A stretch of DNA of 64,000 nucleotides from Massilia sp. Root133. Lineage in GTDB: Bacteria > Pseudomonadota > Gammaproteobacteria > Burkholderiales > Burkholderiaceae_D. Shown here piece after piece: positions 17,234-25,439 of the stretch. The number at the start of each line of letters is the position of its first letter. Position 1 is the stretch's first letter. The notes beneath the pieces are model-generated. The model was not told the DNA's origin. It did not search any database and saw only the letters and a program-made list of their open reading frames with translations. The position numbers and the translations under genes are program-made. The stretch covers positions 264,190 to 328,189 of the forward strand of contig NZ_LMEW01000034.1 in NCBI RefSeq assembly GCF_001426525.1, read 5' to 3'.

Positions 17234-17653
17234 TCAGCCGACGGGCAGCATCTCCCGCACCCGCGCCGGCAACGGCACGGACTTCTCGGCCGCGAAGTCG
17301 ATCCAGACGACCTTGCCGCCGCCCTCCGCGGCCACGACGTCGGCATTGCCGTCCGCATCGACCATGCGGATCTCGTGGGTCACCTCGAAACTGGACCGGC
17401 CCGCCGGACCGGCGAACGTGCGGATCTCGATCTCGCCCGGATACTTCAGCTGCCTGATGAAGTTGCAGTACGCCGTGACGATCACGGGGCCTTCGCCCTT
17501 GATCTCGAGGTCGCCCGCCGCCTGTTCGAGGAAGGCGATGCGCCCGCTCTCCATGTACCGGAAATACACCGTGTTGTTCACGTGGCCGAATGCATCCATG
17601 TCGCCCCAGCGGATGGCCTGGCGCATCGTGTGAACCTGTTTCTTGTTGCTCAT
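17234..17653 (-). CDS. Acyl-CoA thioesterase, hotdog fold (4HBT family)
   Basis: The 139-residue product has the 4-hydroxybenzoyl-CoA thioesterase signature: WGDMDAFGHVNNTVYFRYMESGR near residues 16-38, in which the Asp is the catalytic residue of this family, followed by the FIRQLKYPGEIEIRT strand pattern. It hydrolyses acyl-CoA thioesters; the chain length is unknown. It is the last gene of a minus-strand set with an SDR and an alpha/beta hydrolase, 41 bp after the latter. Confidence 0.88.
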   Translation of the reverse strand: MSNKKQVHTMRQAIRWGDMDAFGHVNNTVYFRYMESGRIAFLEQAAGDLEIKGEGPVIVTAYCNFIRQLKYPGEIEIRTFAGPAGRSSFEVTHEIRMVDADGNADVVAAEGGGKVVWIDFAAEKSVPLPARVREMLPVG

Positions 17654-17694
17654 CGTTGCTCTACGTCGTTGCCAAAAGCCGGCATGATACGGCC

Positions 17695-18462
17695 TCAGGT
17701 GCCGGAAAGGCAGCCCTCGTCGTAGAGGATGGACTCGACGATCCGGCAAAAATTCCCCGGATCTTCCAGCATCATCATGTGCCCCGTCTTCGGCTGCACG
17801 CACACGCGGCGCGCCTGCGACAGCACCCAGTCGGGCACGTCCCACCCCGCGCTGGACTGCTCGCCGCCGACAAGGTACAGGGGCGTCGCGCGCGCCAGCA
17901 CGCGGCCGACGCAGCCCAGGTAGTCCGGCGCGCCGGTCGTGTCGAGCACGGACTGCGCCATCTTTTGCACGGTCGTGTACGGCTGATTCGCGAGGATGTC
18001 GCGGGCCCATGCGACGCGCTCGTCGCTCGCCTCGATCCCGCTCTTTTCCAGCCACGCGGCCGGCGCCGCTTCCATCGCGCCGTATTCCGCGGCCCACTCG
18101 GCGTCGGGCAAGGCGGCGATGCGGCCCGTCCAGAACGCGTCCTTCAAGGTGAAATTACCCTCGACATTGATGACGCCACGCACGAGCTCCGGCACGAGGT
18201 CGGCCAGCAGCATCGCGGCGATCCCGCCCACGCTGTGGCCCAGCACCCAGGCGGGACCGCCGATCTCGTCGTGCAGGAAGCGGGCCAGCATGGCGGCCTG
18301 GTCGGCCAGGGTGATGTGGGCGTCTTCGCTGCGCCGCTGGCCGTAGCCGATCAGGTCGGGCGTGAAGAGGTCGACGCCCGGCAGGTAGCGCCGCGGCTCG
18401 AAGTAATCCAGCGAGCCCAGCAGGCCGTGGACCAGCAGGAGCCGCGGCCGGGACGCCCTCAT
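17695..18462 (-). CDS. Alpha/beta hydrolase
   Basis: The 255-residue protein has HGLLGS (oxyanion hole, about residue 13), GHSVGG (nucleophile Ser about residue 94), and a late TGHMMMLEDP with the catalytic His (about residue 233). The layout is that of small soluble esterases or MenH-like hydrolases. The start ATG overlaps the SDR stop codon (ATGA), which ties it to the SDR by translational coupling. Substrate unknown; the thioesterase and SDR neighbours suggest acyl or hydroxyacyl compounds. Confidence 0.87.
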   Translation of the reverse strand: MRASRPRLLLVHGLLGSLDYFEPRRYLPGVDLFTPDLIGYGQRRSEDAHITLADQAAMLARFLHDEIGGPAWVLGHSVGGIAAMLLADLVPELVRGVINVEGNFTLKDAFWTGRIAALPDAEWAAEYGAMEAAPAAWLEKSGIEASDERVAWARDILANQPYTTVQKMAQSVLDTTGAPDYLGCVGRVLARATPLYLVGGEQSSAGWDVPDWVLSQARRVCVQPKTGHMMMLEDPGNFCRIVESILYDEGCLSGT

Positions 18463-19235
18463 TGCGCCGTCATGCCATCGTCGGCCGTGATGATGGCGCC
18501 GTTGATGAAATGGGCTTCCTCCGCGGCGAGCAGCAGCAGCAGGCCGTCGAGGTCTTCCGGCTTGCCCGTGCGGCGGCGCGGCAGCATCTCGATCAGCTTC
18601 TTGCCCTGCTCCGTGTCGAAATAATCCTCGTTCATCTCGGTGGCGATGTAGCCCGGGCAGATGGCGTTCACATTGATGCCGTAGCGGCCCCACTCGACGG
18701 CCATCGCCTTCGTCATCTGCACGACGCCGGCCTTGCTCATGCAGTACACGCCGATCTGCGGCAGCACGCGCAGCCCCGCGACGGACGCGATGTTGACGAT
18801 GCGGTGCTGCTTCTTCGGATCGCCCTTCGCGCGCTGGATCATCCGCTTCGCGGTCTGCTGGGCCATGAAGAAGGCGCCGCGCAAATTCGTGTCCATGACG
18901 TAGCCGTAGTCTTCCTCGCTCACGTCGAGCAGGCGCTGTGTCGTCGACACGCCCGAGTTGTTGACGAGGATGTCGATCGGACCCGCTTCCGTCTCGGCGT
19001 GGGCGATCGCGGCCTTGATGCTCGCGAGGTCCGTCACGTCCAGCGCCACGACGTGGGCGGCGCCGCCGTCCGCTTCGATCTCGGCACGCAATTCCTTCAG
19101 GCGTTCGATGCGGCGCGATGCGAGCACGACCTGGGCCCCGGCACCGGCCAGCGCCTTGGCGAACCGCGCACCCAACCCGCTGGATGCACCCGTGACCATC
19201 GCGATCTTTCCTTCGAAATTGACTTCAATCCCCAC
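18459..19235 (-). CDS. Short-chain dehydrogenase/reductase (SDR)
   Basis: The 258-residue product is a classical SDR: TGASSGLG (about residues 15-22), NNSG (about 90), Ser-Tyr-Lys set (NIASVAGLRVLPQIGVYCMSKAG, about 148-170), and PGYIATEMN. It would reduce a ketone or oxidise an alcohol with NAD(P)(H), for example a 3-oxoacyl-CoA or acyl group. The start is a GTG with AGGGGG seven bases upstream; no ATG is available near it. It diverges from the ETF-QO gene. Confidence 0.9.
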   Translation of the reverse strand: MGIEVNFEGKIAMVTGASSGLGARFAKALAGAGAQVVLASRRIERLKELRAEIEADGGAAHVVALDVTDLASIKAAIAHAETEAGPIDILVNNSGVSTTQRLLDVSEEDYGYVMDTNLRGAFFMAQQTAKRMIQRAKGDPKKQHRIVNIASVAGLRVLPQIGVYCMSKAGVVQMTKAMAVEWGRYGINVNAICPGYIATEMNEDYFDTEQGKKLIEMLPRRRTGKPEDLDGLLLLLAAEEAHFINGAIITADDGMTAQ

Positions 19236-19414
19236 GTTACGCCCCCTATGCCCAAACTAAATTCTGTTGCGAAGTCATAATGATTACACACTTCACCTAT
19301 TTCGCACCGATTAGATTGCCGCGCCTAATAGTTGCCCTACAATGGCGCTCGACGTTGCCAACGAGCGCAAAAAAGTGCACACTCGTGCTTAAATTTTTAT
19401 AACTCACATAAGAC

Positions 19415-21091
19415 ATGACTCAGACCAACACCCTCCTCGAAGAATATGGCCCGCGCGAAGCAATGGAATACGACGTGGTCATCGTCGGCGGCGGCCCCGC
19501 AGGCCTGTCGGCCGCGATCCGCCTGAAGCAATTGGCGGCCGAAAAGGGCCAGGACGTGTCGGTCTGCGTGCTGGAAAAAGGCGGCGAGCTGGGCGCGCAC
19601 ATCCTGTCGGGCGCCGTGATGGACCCGCGCGCTCTGGACGAACTGTTCCCGAACTGGAAGGAACTTGGCGCACCGCTGAACACGTCGGTGACGGAAGACC
19701 GCATGCTGTTCCTCTCCGAAACGAAGGCTTACCAGACGCCGTCGTTCATGATGCCGAAGATGTTGACGAATCACGGCAACTACGTGATCTCGCTGGCCAA
19801 CGTCGTGCGCTGGCTGGGCCAGCAGGCGGAAGCGCTGGGCGTCGAGATCTTCCCCGGCTTCCCGGCCGCGGAAATCCTGTACAACGACGACGGCTCGGTG
19901 AAGGGCGTCGCGACGGGCAATATGGGGGTCAACCGCCACGGCCAGCCGACCGACGCATTCCAGCTGGGCATGGAACTGCACGCGAAATACACGCTGTTCG
20001 CCGAGGGGTCGCGCGGCCACCTCGGCAAGCAGCTGATGGCGAAATACGACCTGAACAAGGGCAAGGATCCGCAGACCTACGGCATCGGCATCAAGGAACT
20101 GTGGGAAATCGATCCGGCCAAGCACCAGCCGGGCCTCGTGGTCCACACGGCCGGCTGGCCGCTGGACAACGACACCTATGGCGGTTCCTTCCTGTACCAC
20201 CTGGAAAACAACCAGGTCGCCGTCGGCTTCATCGTCGGCTTGTCGTACCAGAACCCGTACCTGTCGCCGTACGAGGAATTCCAGCGTTATAAAACGCACC
20301 CGGCGATCCGCCACTTCTTCGAAGGCGGCAAGCGCATCTCGTATGGCGCGCGCGCGATCACGGCGGGCGGCCTGCAGTCGCTGCCGAAGACCGTGTTCCC
20401 GGGCGGTGCGCTGATCGGCTGCGACGCGGGCTTCCTCAACACGAGCCGCATCAAGGGCAGCCACGCCGCCATCAAGACGGGCATGCTCGCAGCCGACGCC
20501 GCCTACGCCGCACTGGGCGCGGGCCGCCAGCACGACGAGCTGCTGAGCTATCCGGTCGCGTTCGAACAGTCGTGGCTGCACGAGGAACTGCACGTCGCGC
20601 GCAACTTCAAGCCGTGGATGAGCAAGGGCCTCGTCGTCGGCACGATCATGACCGGCATCGACCAGATCCTGTTCAAGGGCAAGGCGCCGTGGACGCTGCA
20701 CCACAACCATGCGGACCACGAATGCCTGCGCCCGGCGTCCGACTTCAAGCCCATCGCCTATCCGAAGCCGGACGGCAAGCTGACGTTCGACCGCCTGTCG
20801 TCCGTGTTCATCTCGAACACGAACCACGCGGAAGACCAGCCCGTGCACCTCACGCTCAAGAACCCGAACGTGCCGGTCGAGATCAACCTGGCCAAGTTCG
20901 CGGGTCCGGAACAGCGCTACTGCCCGGCCGGCGTGTACGAATTCGTGAAGACGGACGAAGGCAAGGATCGCCTGCAGATCAACGCGCAGAACTGCGTGCA
21001 CTGCAAGACCTGCGACATCAAGGACCCGACGCAGAACATCGTGTGGGTCACGCCGGAAGGCGGCGGCGGGCCGAACTACCCGAACATGTAA
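19415..21091 (+). CDS. Electron transfer flavoprotein-ubiquinone oxidoreductase (ETF-QO)
   Basis: The 558-residue protein starts with an FAD motif VVIVGGGPAGLSAAIRLKQLA (about 23-43), has the ETF-QO membrane and quinone region (GSFLYHLENNQVAVGFIVGL...PYLSPYEEFQRYKTHP), and a C-terminal iron-sulfur segment (CPAGVYEF...INAQNCVHCKTCDIKDPTQNIVWVTPEGGGGP). The four Cys of the last segment carry the 4Fe-4S cluster. It passes electrons from ETF, loaded by acyl-CoA dehydrogenases, to ubiquinone in the inner membrane. Length and all motifs are normal for bacteria. Confidence 0.97.
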   Translation: MTQTNTLLEEYGPREAMEYDVVIVGGGPAGLSAAIRLKQLAAEKGQDVSVCVLEKGGELGAHILSGAVMDPRALDELFPNWKELGAPLNTSVTEDRMLFLSETKAYQTPSFMMPKMLTNHGNYVISLANVVRWLGQQAEALGVEIFPGFPAAEILYNDDGSVKGVATGNMGVNRHGQPTDAFQLGMELHAKYTLFAEGSRGHLGKQLMAKYDLNKGKDPQTYGIGIKELWEIDPAKHQPGLVVHTAGWPLDNDTYGGSFLYHLENNQVAVGFIVGLSYQNPYLSPYEEFQRYKTHPAIRHFFEGGKRISYGARAITAGGLQSLPKTVFPGGALIGCDAGFLNTSRIKGSHAAIKTGMLAADAAYAALGAGRQHDELLSYPVAFEQSWLHEELHVARNFKPWMSKGLVVGTIMTGIDQILFKGKAPWTLHHNHADHECLRPASDFKPIAYPKPDGKLTFDRLSSVFISNTNHAEDQPVHLTLKNPNVPVEINLAKFAGPEQRYCPAGVYEFVKTDEGKDRLQINAQNCVHCKTCDIKDPTQNIVWVTPEGGGGPNYPNM

Positions 21092-21097
21092 CGAACA

Positions 21098-21117
21098 AAC
21101 GGCGCTGCGGCGCCGTT
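21098..21117. terminator. Perfect hairpin in the convergent gap after ETF-QO
   Basis: An 8-bp perfect stem (AACGGCGC/GCGCCGTT) with a TGCG loop fills the 27-bp gap between two convergent genes. Poly-U is absent except for the stem's own TT, so it is only a plausible bidirectional 3'-end structure. Confidence 0.5.
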
Positions 21118-21118
21118 G

Positions 21119-21778
21119 CTACTTGTGAGCGCGGTTGAAATGCCGCTCCGCGCGCCGCTGCACGGCTTCGAAAAACAGACTCAGCAGCCAATACACGACG
21201 GCCGCCGCCACGTACAGCGGCAACGGCCGGAACGTCACCGAGATCAGTTCCTTCGTCACGAGCATCAATTCGGTCACGGTAATGACCGAGACGAGGGCCG
21301 TGTCCTTGATCAGGCTGATCAATGTATTGCTCATCGCGGGCACGGCCGTGCGCAGCGCTTGTGGCAGGATCACCAGGCCCAGCGTCTGCGGATACGTGAG
21401 GCCGAGGCTGAAGCCCGCATTCCACTGCCCCTTGGCGATGCCGAGGATGGCCCCGCGCAGGCTCTCGGAGAGGTACGCGCCCGCATTCAGCGACAGCGCC
21501 AGGATGCCCGCCGTGACGGGAGTGAATTCGATACCGATGCCGGGCAGGCCGTAATAGATCACGAATAACTGGACGAGCAGCGGCGTGCCGCGAAAGACGC
21601 TCACGTACAGCGCGGCCGGCCAGCGCAGCGGCGCCCACGGCGCCAGGCGCAGGATCGCGGTGGGAAAGCCGAGCACGAGTCCGCCGATCATCGCCGCCAC
21701 GGCGAACGCGAGCGTATAACCCGCCCCTTTCGCCATCACGGGTGCGGCCTCGCGCAGCAGGTCGAGCAGTTCGGTCAC
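21119..21778 (-). CDS. Polar amino-acid ABC transporter permease
   Basis: The 219-residue membrane protein has about five helices and the HisM/GlnP-type loop AYLSESLRGAILGIAKGQWNAGFSLGLTYPQTLGLVILPQALR (about 90-130), which is the EAA contact with the ATPase. It is chosen to start at GTG 21778 because that codon overlaps the stop of the binding-protein gene (GTGA); the longer frame up to 21808 runs inside that gene. It would import a polar amino acid with the binding protein encoded just upstream. The matching ATPase is not adjacent. Confidence 0.88.
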   Translation of the reverse strand: MTELLDLLREAAPVMAKGAGYTLAFAVAAMIGGLVLGFPTAILRLAPWAPLRWPAALYVSVFRGTPLLVQLFVIYYGLPGIGIEFTPVTAGILALSLNAGAYLSESLRGAILGIAKGQWNAGFSLGLTYPQTLGLVILPQALRTAVPAMSNTLISLIKDTALVSVITVTELMLVTKELISVTFRPLPLYVAAAVVYWLLSLFFEAVQRRAERHFNRAHK

Positions 21779-22575
21779 GGTGCGCGGGTCGCGTCGACGC
21801 CGAACCACTTGAGCGACGCCTGCCTCAGGCTGCCGTCGGCACGCGCGTCATCGAGGGCCTTGTCGACGGCCGCATGGAATGTCGGATTGCCCTTGCGGAA
21901 TGCGATGCCCATGCGCTCGACGTCGCCCACGCGCGCGCCGGCGCGGATGGGCAATTGCGAACTCTTGAGCAGGTAGGCCACCATCAGGCTGTCGTTGAGG
22001 GCCGCGTCGATGCGGCCGAACGCGAGGTCCTGCAGGTTTTCCGGCGCGGCCGGGTAACTCTTGACCTCGATACCGGGCATCGCGCGCGCCTGCTGCTCGA
22101 ACACGCTGCCCTGCCCCACGCCGACCTTGCGGCCCTTCAGGTCGGCAAGGCTGCGATACGCCGTGGTCTCGTTGCGGCGCACGATCAGTTGCGGCGCCGA
22201 ATACGTGTAAGGCCGGGAAAAATCGAACGCCTGCTGGCGCCGCGGCGTGATGCCGACCTGGCTGACGATGACGTCGTACTTGCCCGCACCCAGGCCCGCG
22301 AGGATGGCGGCCCACTCCGTCGTCACGAATTCCGGTTTCACGCCCAGCCTGGCGCAGACGAGTTTCGCGACGTCGACGTCGTAACCGGCCAGTTGGCCCG
22401 TCTTCGGATCCTTGAAATTGAACGGAGGATAGGTGCCTTCCACTGCGATGCGCAAGCTGCCGCGCGTCTTGACGGTGTCGAGCAAGTCAGCCGCGCGTGC
22501 CGGCAGCGCGGCGGCCGCGAGAACCATGGACAACAGCAGCGCGCGCCGCGTGGCGGTCGGGAATCGAGTAGGCAT
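21775..22575 (-). CDS. Amino-acid ABC transporter substrate-binding protein
   Basis: The 266-residue product has a signal peptide (about residues 1-28, ending PARAAD) and the SBP family 3 pattern: GSLRIAVEGTYPPFNFKDPKTGQLAGYDVDVAKLVCARLGVKPEFV near the mature start, and DLKGRKVGVGQGSVFEQQ in the middle. It would bind an amino acid in the periplasm; the FKD..TGQLAG(Y/F)DVD form is closest to cystine-binding (FliY/TcyJ-like) proteins, so L-cystine is a guess. It is cotranscribed with the permease. Confidence 0.9.
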   Translation of the reverse strand: MPTRFPTATRRALLLSMVLAAAALPARAADLLDTVKTRGSLRIAVEGTYPPFNFKDPKTGQLAGYDVDVAKLVCARLGVKPEFVTTEWAAILAGLGAGKYDVIVSQVGITPRRQQAFDFSRPYTYSAPQLIVRRNETTAYRSLADLKGRKVGVGQGSVFEQQARAMPGIEVKSYPAAPENLQDLAFGRIDAALNDSLMVAYLLKSSQLPIRAGARVGDVERMGIAFRKGNPTFHAAVDKALDDARADGSLRQASLKWFGVDATRAP

Positions 22576-22656
22576 CGGCTCAGCTCATCGTACGAGAGAG
22601 CTGATTTAACACCGAATCTTGACTACGCGCAAAGGAAATATTGTCGTAAATATATG

Positions 22657-23085
22657 TTAAAACTGTCGCCGGCCATGCCTGCCGAAGTTGTGTCCCGTGA
22701 CGATCAGCGAGCTCTCGACCAGCGTCGACAGGCCCAGCAGCAATTGCACCAGCTTGTCGTCCGGCAGCACCCAGATCGACCCGGCCGGCTGCTCCGCGCC
22801 CGTCGCGGCCATGATGAGGGGGGCGATCCAGCCGGCGTCCGGCTCGACGTCGAGGATGACGGCATCCGCCGCCGTGTGCATGTAGACGTCGCCGCCCGGC
22901 GCGAGGCGGAAGCGCACGCCGACGCCCGTCTCCTGCGGCTTGACCAGCTCCTGCATCGTGCGGTTGTGGTCCTCGATCCACAGTTCGACGTCCTGCGGGG
23001 TTTCCAGCGACGTCCACGGGACGGGGCGGAAACGGGGGCGTTCGCTATCGTTGTTCTCGTTATTCTGGTTGGTGTCAGGCGTCAT
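22657..23085 (-). CDS. Hypothetical soluble protein
   Basis: The 142-residue protein is cytosolic in appearance, with an Asn/Glu-rich tail at the start (MTPDTNQNNENN) and then a compact alpha/beta region with MQELVKPQETGVGVRFRL and DKLVQLLLGLSTLVESS. I recognise no family. It lies 36 bp after the metallophosphoesterase gene and could be cotranscribed with it; nothing more can be said from the sequence. Confidence 0.65.
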   Translation of the reverse strand: MTPDTNQNNENNDSERPRFRPVPWTSLETPQDVELWIEDHNRTMQELVKPQETGVGVRFRLAPGGDVYMHTAADAVILDVEPDAGWIAPLIMAATGAEQPAGSIWVLPDDKLVQLLLGLSTLVESSLIVTGHNFGRHGRRQF

Positions 23086-23121
23086 GGCGGCAATCGATCA
23101 GGCTTGAGGACGGCGCGTATG

Positions 23122-23586
23122 CTACGGCATTTCGCGGAGCGTCACCAGCTTTACTGCGACGGCATCGCCCTCGATGATCAGCTCGGCGGCCGCGATCGGC
23201 AGGCTGAACCGGCGCCGCCCGGCGCTGCCCGGGTTTACGTACAGCACGCCGTCGCGCTCGGTGCATGCGGGCTTGTGCGAGTGGCCCGACACGACGACGC
23301 GCACGCCGGCCGCGCGCGGGTCGATGTCGAGTTCCTTCAGGTCGTGGATCGCGTACAGCGCCACCGTCCCGAAGTCGACGCGGGCCGTCGCCGGAATCGC
23401 GCGCGCCCACGGCGCCGTGTCGTTGTTGCCGCGGACCACCGTCAGTGGCGCAATGGCCGCCAGGCGCACAAGGATCTCCGGGTTGCCGATGTCGCCGCCG
23501 TGGACGATGTGGTCGGACCCCGCGAGAAAATCGAGCGCCTCGGGCCGCAGCAGGCCGTGTGTGTCGGAAATCAGGCCGACCCGCAT
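23122..23586 (-). CDS. YfcE/MJ0936-type metallophosphoesterase
   Basis: The 154-residue protein is a minimal calcineurin-like phosphoesterase: GLISDTHG (residues about 4-11), HGGDIG (about 29-34), RGNND (about 52-56) and SGHSHKP (about 97-103), the metal-ligand motifs of the family in the right order. Members dephosphorylate small phosphodiesters; the exact substrate is unknown. Size is normal. It is the second gene of a short minus-strand run from the DUF378 gene. Confidence 0.9.
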   Translation of the reverse strand: MRVGLISDTHGLLRPEALDFLAGSDHIVHGGDIGNPEILVRLAAIAPLTVVRGNNDTAPWARAIPATARVDFGTVALYAIHDLKELDIDPRAAGVRVVVSGHSHKPACTERDGVLYVNPGSAGRRRFSLPIAAAELIIEGDAVAVKLVTLREMP

Positions 23587-23590
23587 CGGT

Positions 23591-23881
23591 TCAGTGGGGA
23601 TGGTGGCGGCTCATCTTGATCGCCGTGTAGATCGAATACAGGGCCGCGAGGCCGACGACGACATACACGACGCGGCTGGCCGGGCTGCCCGGACCGAACA
23701 GCGTGGCGACGACGTCGACGTCGAACAGGCCCACCATCGCCCAGTTCAGGCCGCCGATGATCAGGAGCGCCATCGCGGCGTAGTCGATCCCGGACATCGC
23801 GGTCGCGCCTTCGCGCACGGCAGCGCGTCGTTCGGGCAGATGCCGGCGTTCCATTGTCGGTGCGTTCATGGTTGCCATCAT
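23591..23881 (-). CDS. DUF378 membrane protein
   Basis: The 96-residue product has two membrane helices in the second half: DYAAMALLIIGGLNWAMVGLF and RVVYVVVGLAALYSIYTAI, the DUF378 (YuzA) pattern with its GGLNW motif. It starts at ATG 23881 where AAGGAGG lies at good spacing; a shorter version starting at the Met before SGIDY would remove the 28-residue charged tail, but no Shine-Dalgarno supports it. The function of DUF378 proteins is unknown. It ends with His-rich SRHHPH and precedes the phosphoesterase gene by 4 bp. Confidence 0.85.
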   Translation of the reverse strand: MMATMNAPTMERRHLPERRAAVREGATAMSGIDYAAMALLIIGGLNWAMVGLFDVDVVATLFGPGSPASRVVYVVVGLAALYSIYTAIKMSRHHPH

Positions 23882-23967
23882 GTCCTCCTTGGGGAAAGGT
23901 TGGTACAACCACGATAGCAAAAACGCGCGAACGCGTGCGCCGCCTATCCGTTCGGGAATCCGGCGGC

Positions 23968-24615
23968 TCAGCCTTTCCAGGTACGGTTGAGGCCCGTGTC
24001 CGTGTGGATCCAGCCGCCTTTCGGGCCGGAGCGGTAGTAGAAGCCGACGCCGCCCTTGCGGAAGCTCTTCACGAGCCCGCCCAGCACTTCCTCGGTGAGG
24101 CCGGCGATACGTACGTCCGCCGCCTTGCCCGACATGTGCAGCGACTGGCGCGCGGCCGGCACGCCCTGTTCGATCAGGCGGTTGTTGGACGCGGGGGTGC
24201 GGTAGCCGGACAGGATCTCCAGCGGCCGTTCGAGGCCGTAGCGCGCAACAAACGCCTGCGACGCCCACAGCGTTTCGATCAGCTTCGGGTCGATGGCGAT
24301 CGACGCCTTGCCGTTCACGTCGCGCAGCAGATGGCACAGTTCCTGGTAGGCGGAATCGATTACCTCGCCGTCCTTCCAGTACAGGACATTGGCGCGTTCA
24401 CCGCTTTGCGGACGAATCACGGACAACGTGCGCGGCTTGACCCAGAAGTCGATGTCGACGACCTGGGCATCGAACAGATCGGGAGGCGGCTCCAGGTCCG
24501 TGCCGGGGGCCTCGGTCTGTGAACGGGCTGCCTGCGCATCGACCAGCGGGACGGCGACGAGCCCCAGCGCGGTCAGGCGCAAGCCGTGGTGAAGAAAATC
24601 TCTACGGGAAGCCAT
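23968..24615 (-). CDS. DUF882/M15-like peptidoglycan peptidase (YcbK/MepK family)
   Basis: The 215-residue product opens with RRDFLHHGLRLTALGLVAVPL, a twin-arginine-like (RRDFL) export signal, and has the DUF882 zinc motifs: SGYRTPASN (about residue 138), SLHMSGKAADVRI (His and Asp ligands, about 157-168) and GWIHTDTG (His, about 203). These proteins are periplasmic peptidoglycan cross-link hydrolases related to D,D-peptidases; E. coli MepK cuts mDAP-mDAP bonds. Tat-dependent export is suggested by the leader and is common for this family. Confidence 0.9.
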   Translation of the reverse strand: MASRRDFLHHGLRLTALGLVAVPLVDAQAARSQTEAPGTDLEPPPDLFDAQVVDIDFWVKPRTLSVIRPQSGERANVLYWKDGEVIDSAYQELCHLLRDVNGKASIAIDPKLIETLWASQAFVARYGLERPLEILSGYRTPASNNRLIEQGVPAARQSLHMSGKAADVRIAGLTEEVLGGLVKSFRKGGVGFYYRSGPKGGWIHTDTGLNRTWKG

Positions 24616-24720
24616 AACGAACTCATCATTGAAACCCGACTACTATAGCGCAAGCGCCAGCAGGAAAAAAGATGAGTTCACGTTGCGTAATGTTACACAA
24701 CGATCAAAGCGGGCCTACGC

Positions 24721-25248
24721 TCATTGGCTGCAATTGCAAAATCTCTTGCGCGCCGGCACAGTTTCGGCGTCCAGATGCTTCCACAGGAAGTCACATTCGA
24801 GGCCGAAACAGGCCTTGTCCTTGCCCGCGTTGACATAGCCCTCGCGCTCGAAAAAGCCGCTCGCCGACTCCGGGCTCTGCATGTGCACCTTGCTGATGTT
24901 CCACGCGCGCGCCTGCGTTTCCAGCGCCCGCAGCAGCGCGCGCCCTACGCCCTGGCGCAACAGGTCCGGGCGGACATAACACAGGGGCACCTTGCCGGCC
25001 TGGTTCAGGAGTGCGAAGCCAACCACGTCCCCATCACGCTCCGCCACGACGGCGAAGTTGCTGGGCGACGACAGCCAGCCCAGCACGTTCTGGGTCGTCT
25101 TGTTGCCGAGCCAGGCTTGCAGGACGTCGGGACGGCCGCCGTGGTCGGGCACGCAGCCCTCTTCGATCGAACGGCGCAGCAGGCGGCATGCGGCCGGCGC
25201 GTCATTCGGTGTTGCGTGGCGAATTTCGATACCCATTGTTTTCAGCAT
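24721..25248 (-). CDS. GNAT-family N-acetyltransferase
   Basis: The product of 175 residues (163-171 if the second ATG, 25236, is used) has the GNAT core: EIRHATPNDAPAACRLLRRSI at the start, FAVVAERDGDVVGFALL (beta 4), and the acetyl-CoA loop CYVRPDLLRQGVGRALLRALETQA (RQGVG, about 105-115). The C-terminal SGFFEREGYVNAGKDKAC segment is also standard. The substrate is unknown. Neither possible start has a clear ribosome binding site. It ends 105 bp before the DUF882 gene. Confidence 0.82.
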   Translation of the reverse strand: MLKTMGIEIRHATPNDAPAACRLLRRSIEEGCVPDHGGRPDVLQAWLGNKTTQNVLGWLSSPSNFAVVAERDGDVVGFALLNQAGKVPLCYVRPDLLRQGVGRALLRALETQARAWNISKVHMQSPESASGFFEREGYVNAGKDKACFGLECDFLWKHLDAETVPARKRFCNCSQ

Positions 25249-25439
25249 CAACCCGGAAAAAACGATGTTTCGGCGAAGGCCGGACTATACCCCAAACGGG
25301 ACATGGCTGCTTTGTGGCGGCCCGTAGCGTATGCATGCCACATACGCCGTCTAAGCATATGATAAAAATGTTCTTTTGTTTTGCTATTTTTTAACGGATC
25401 ATCGACCGTCCCTAGAGAGTCTTTATAAGGAAAAACAAT

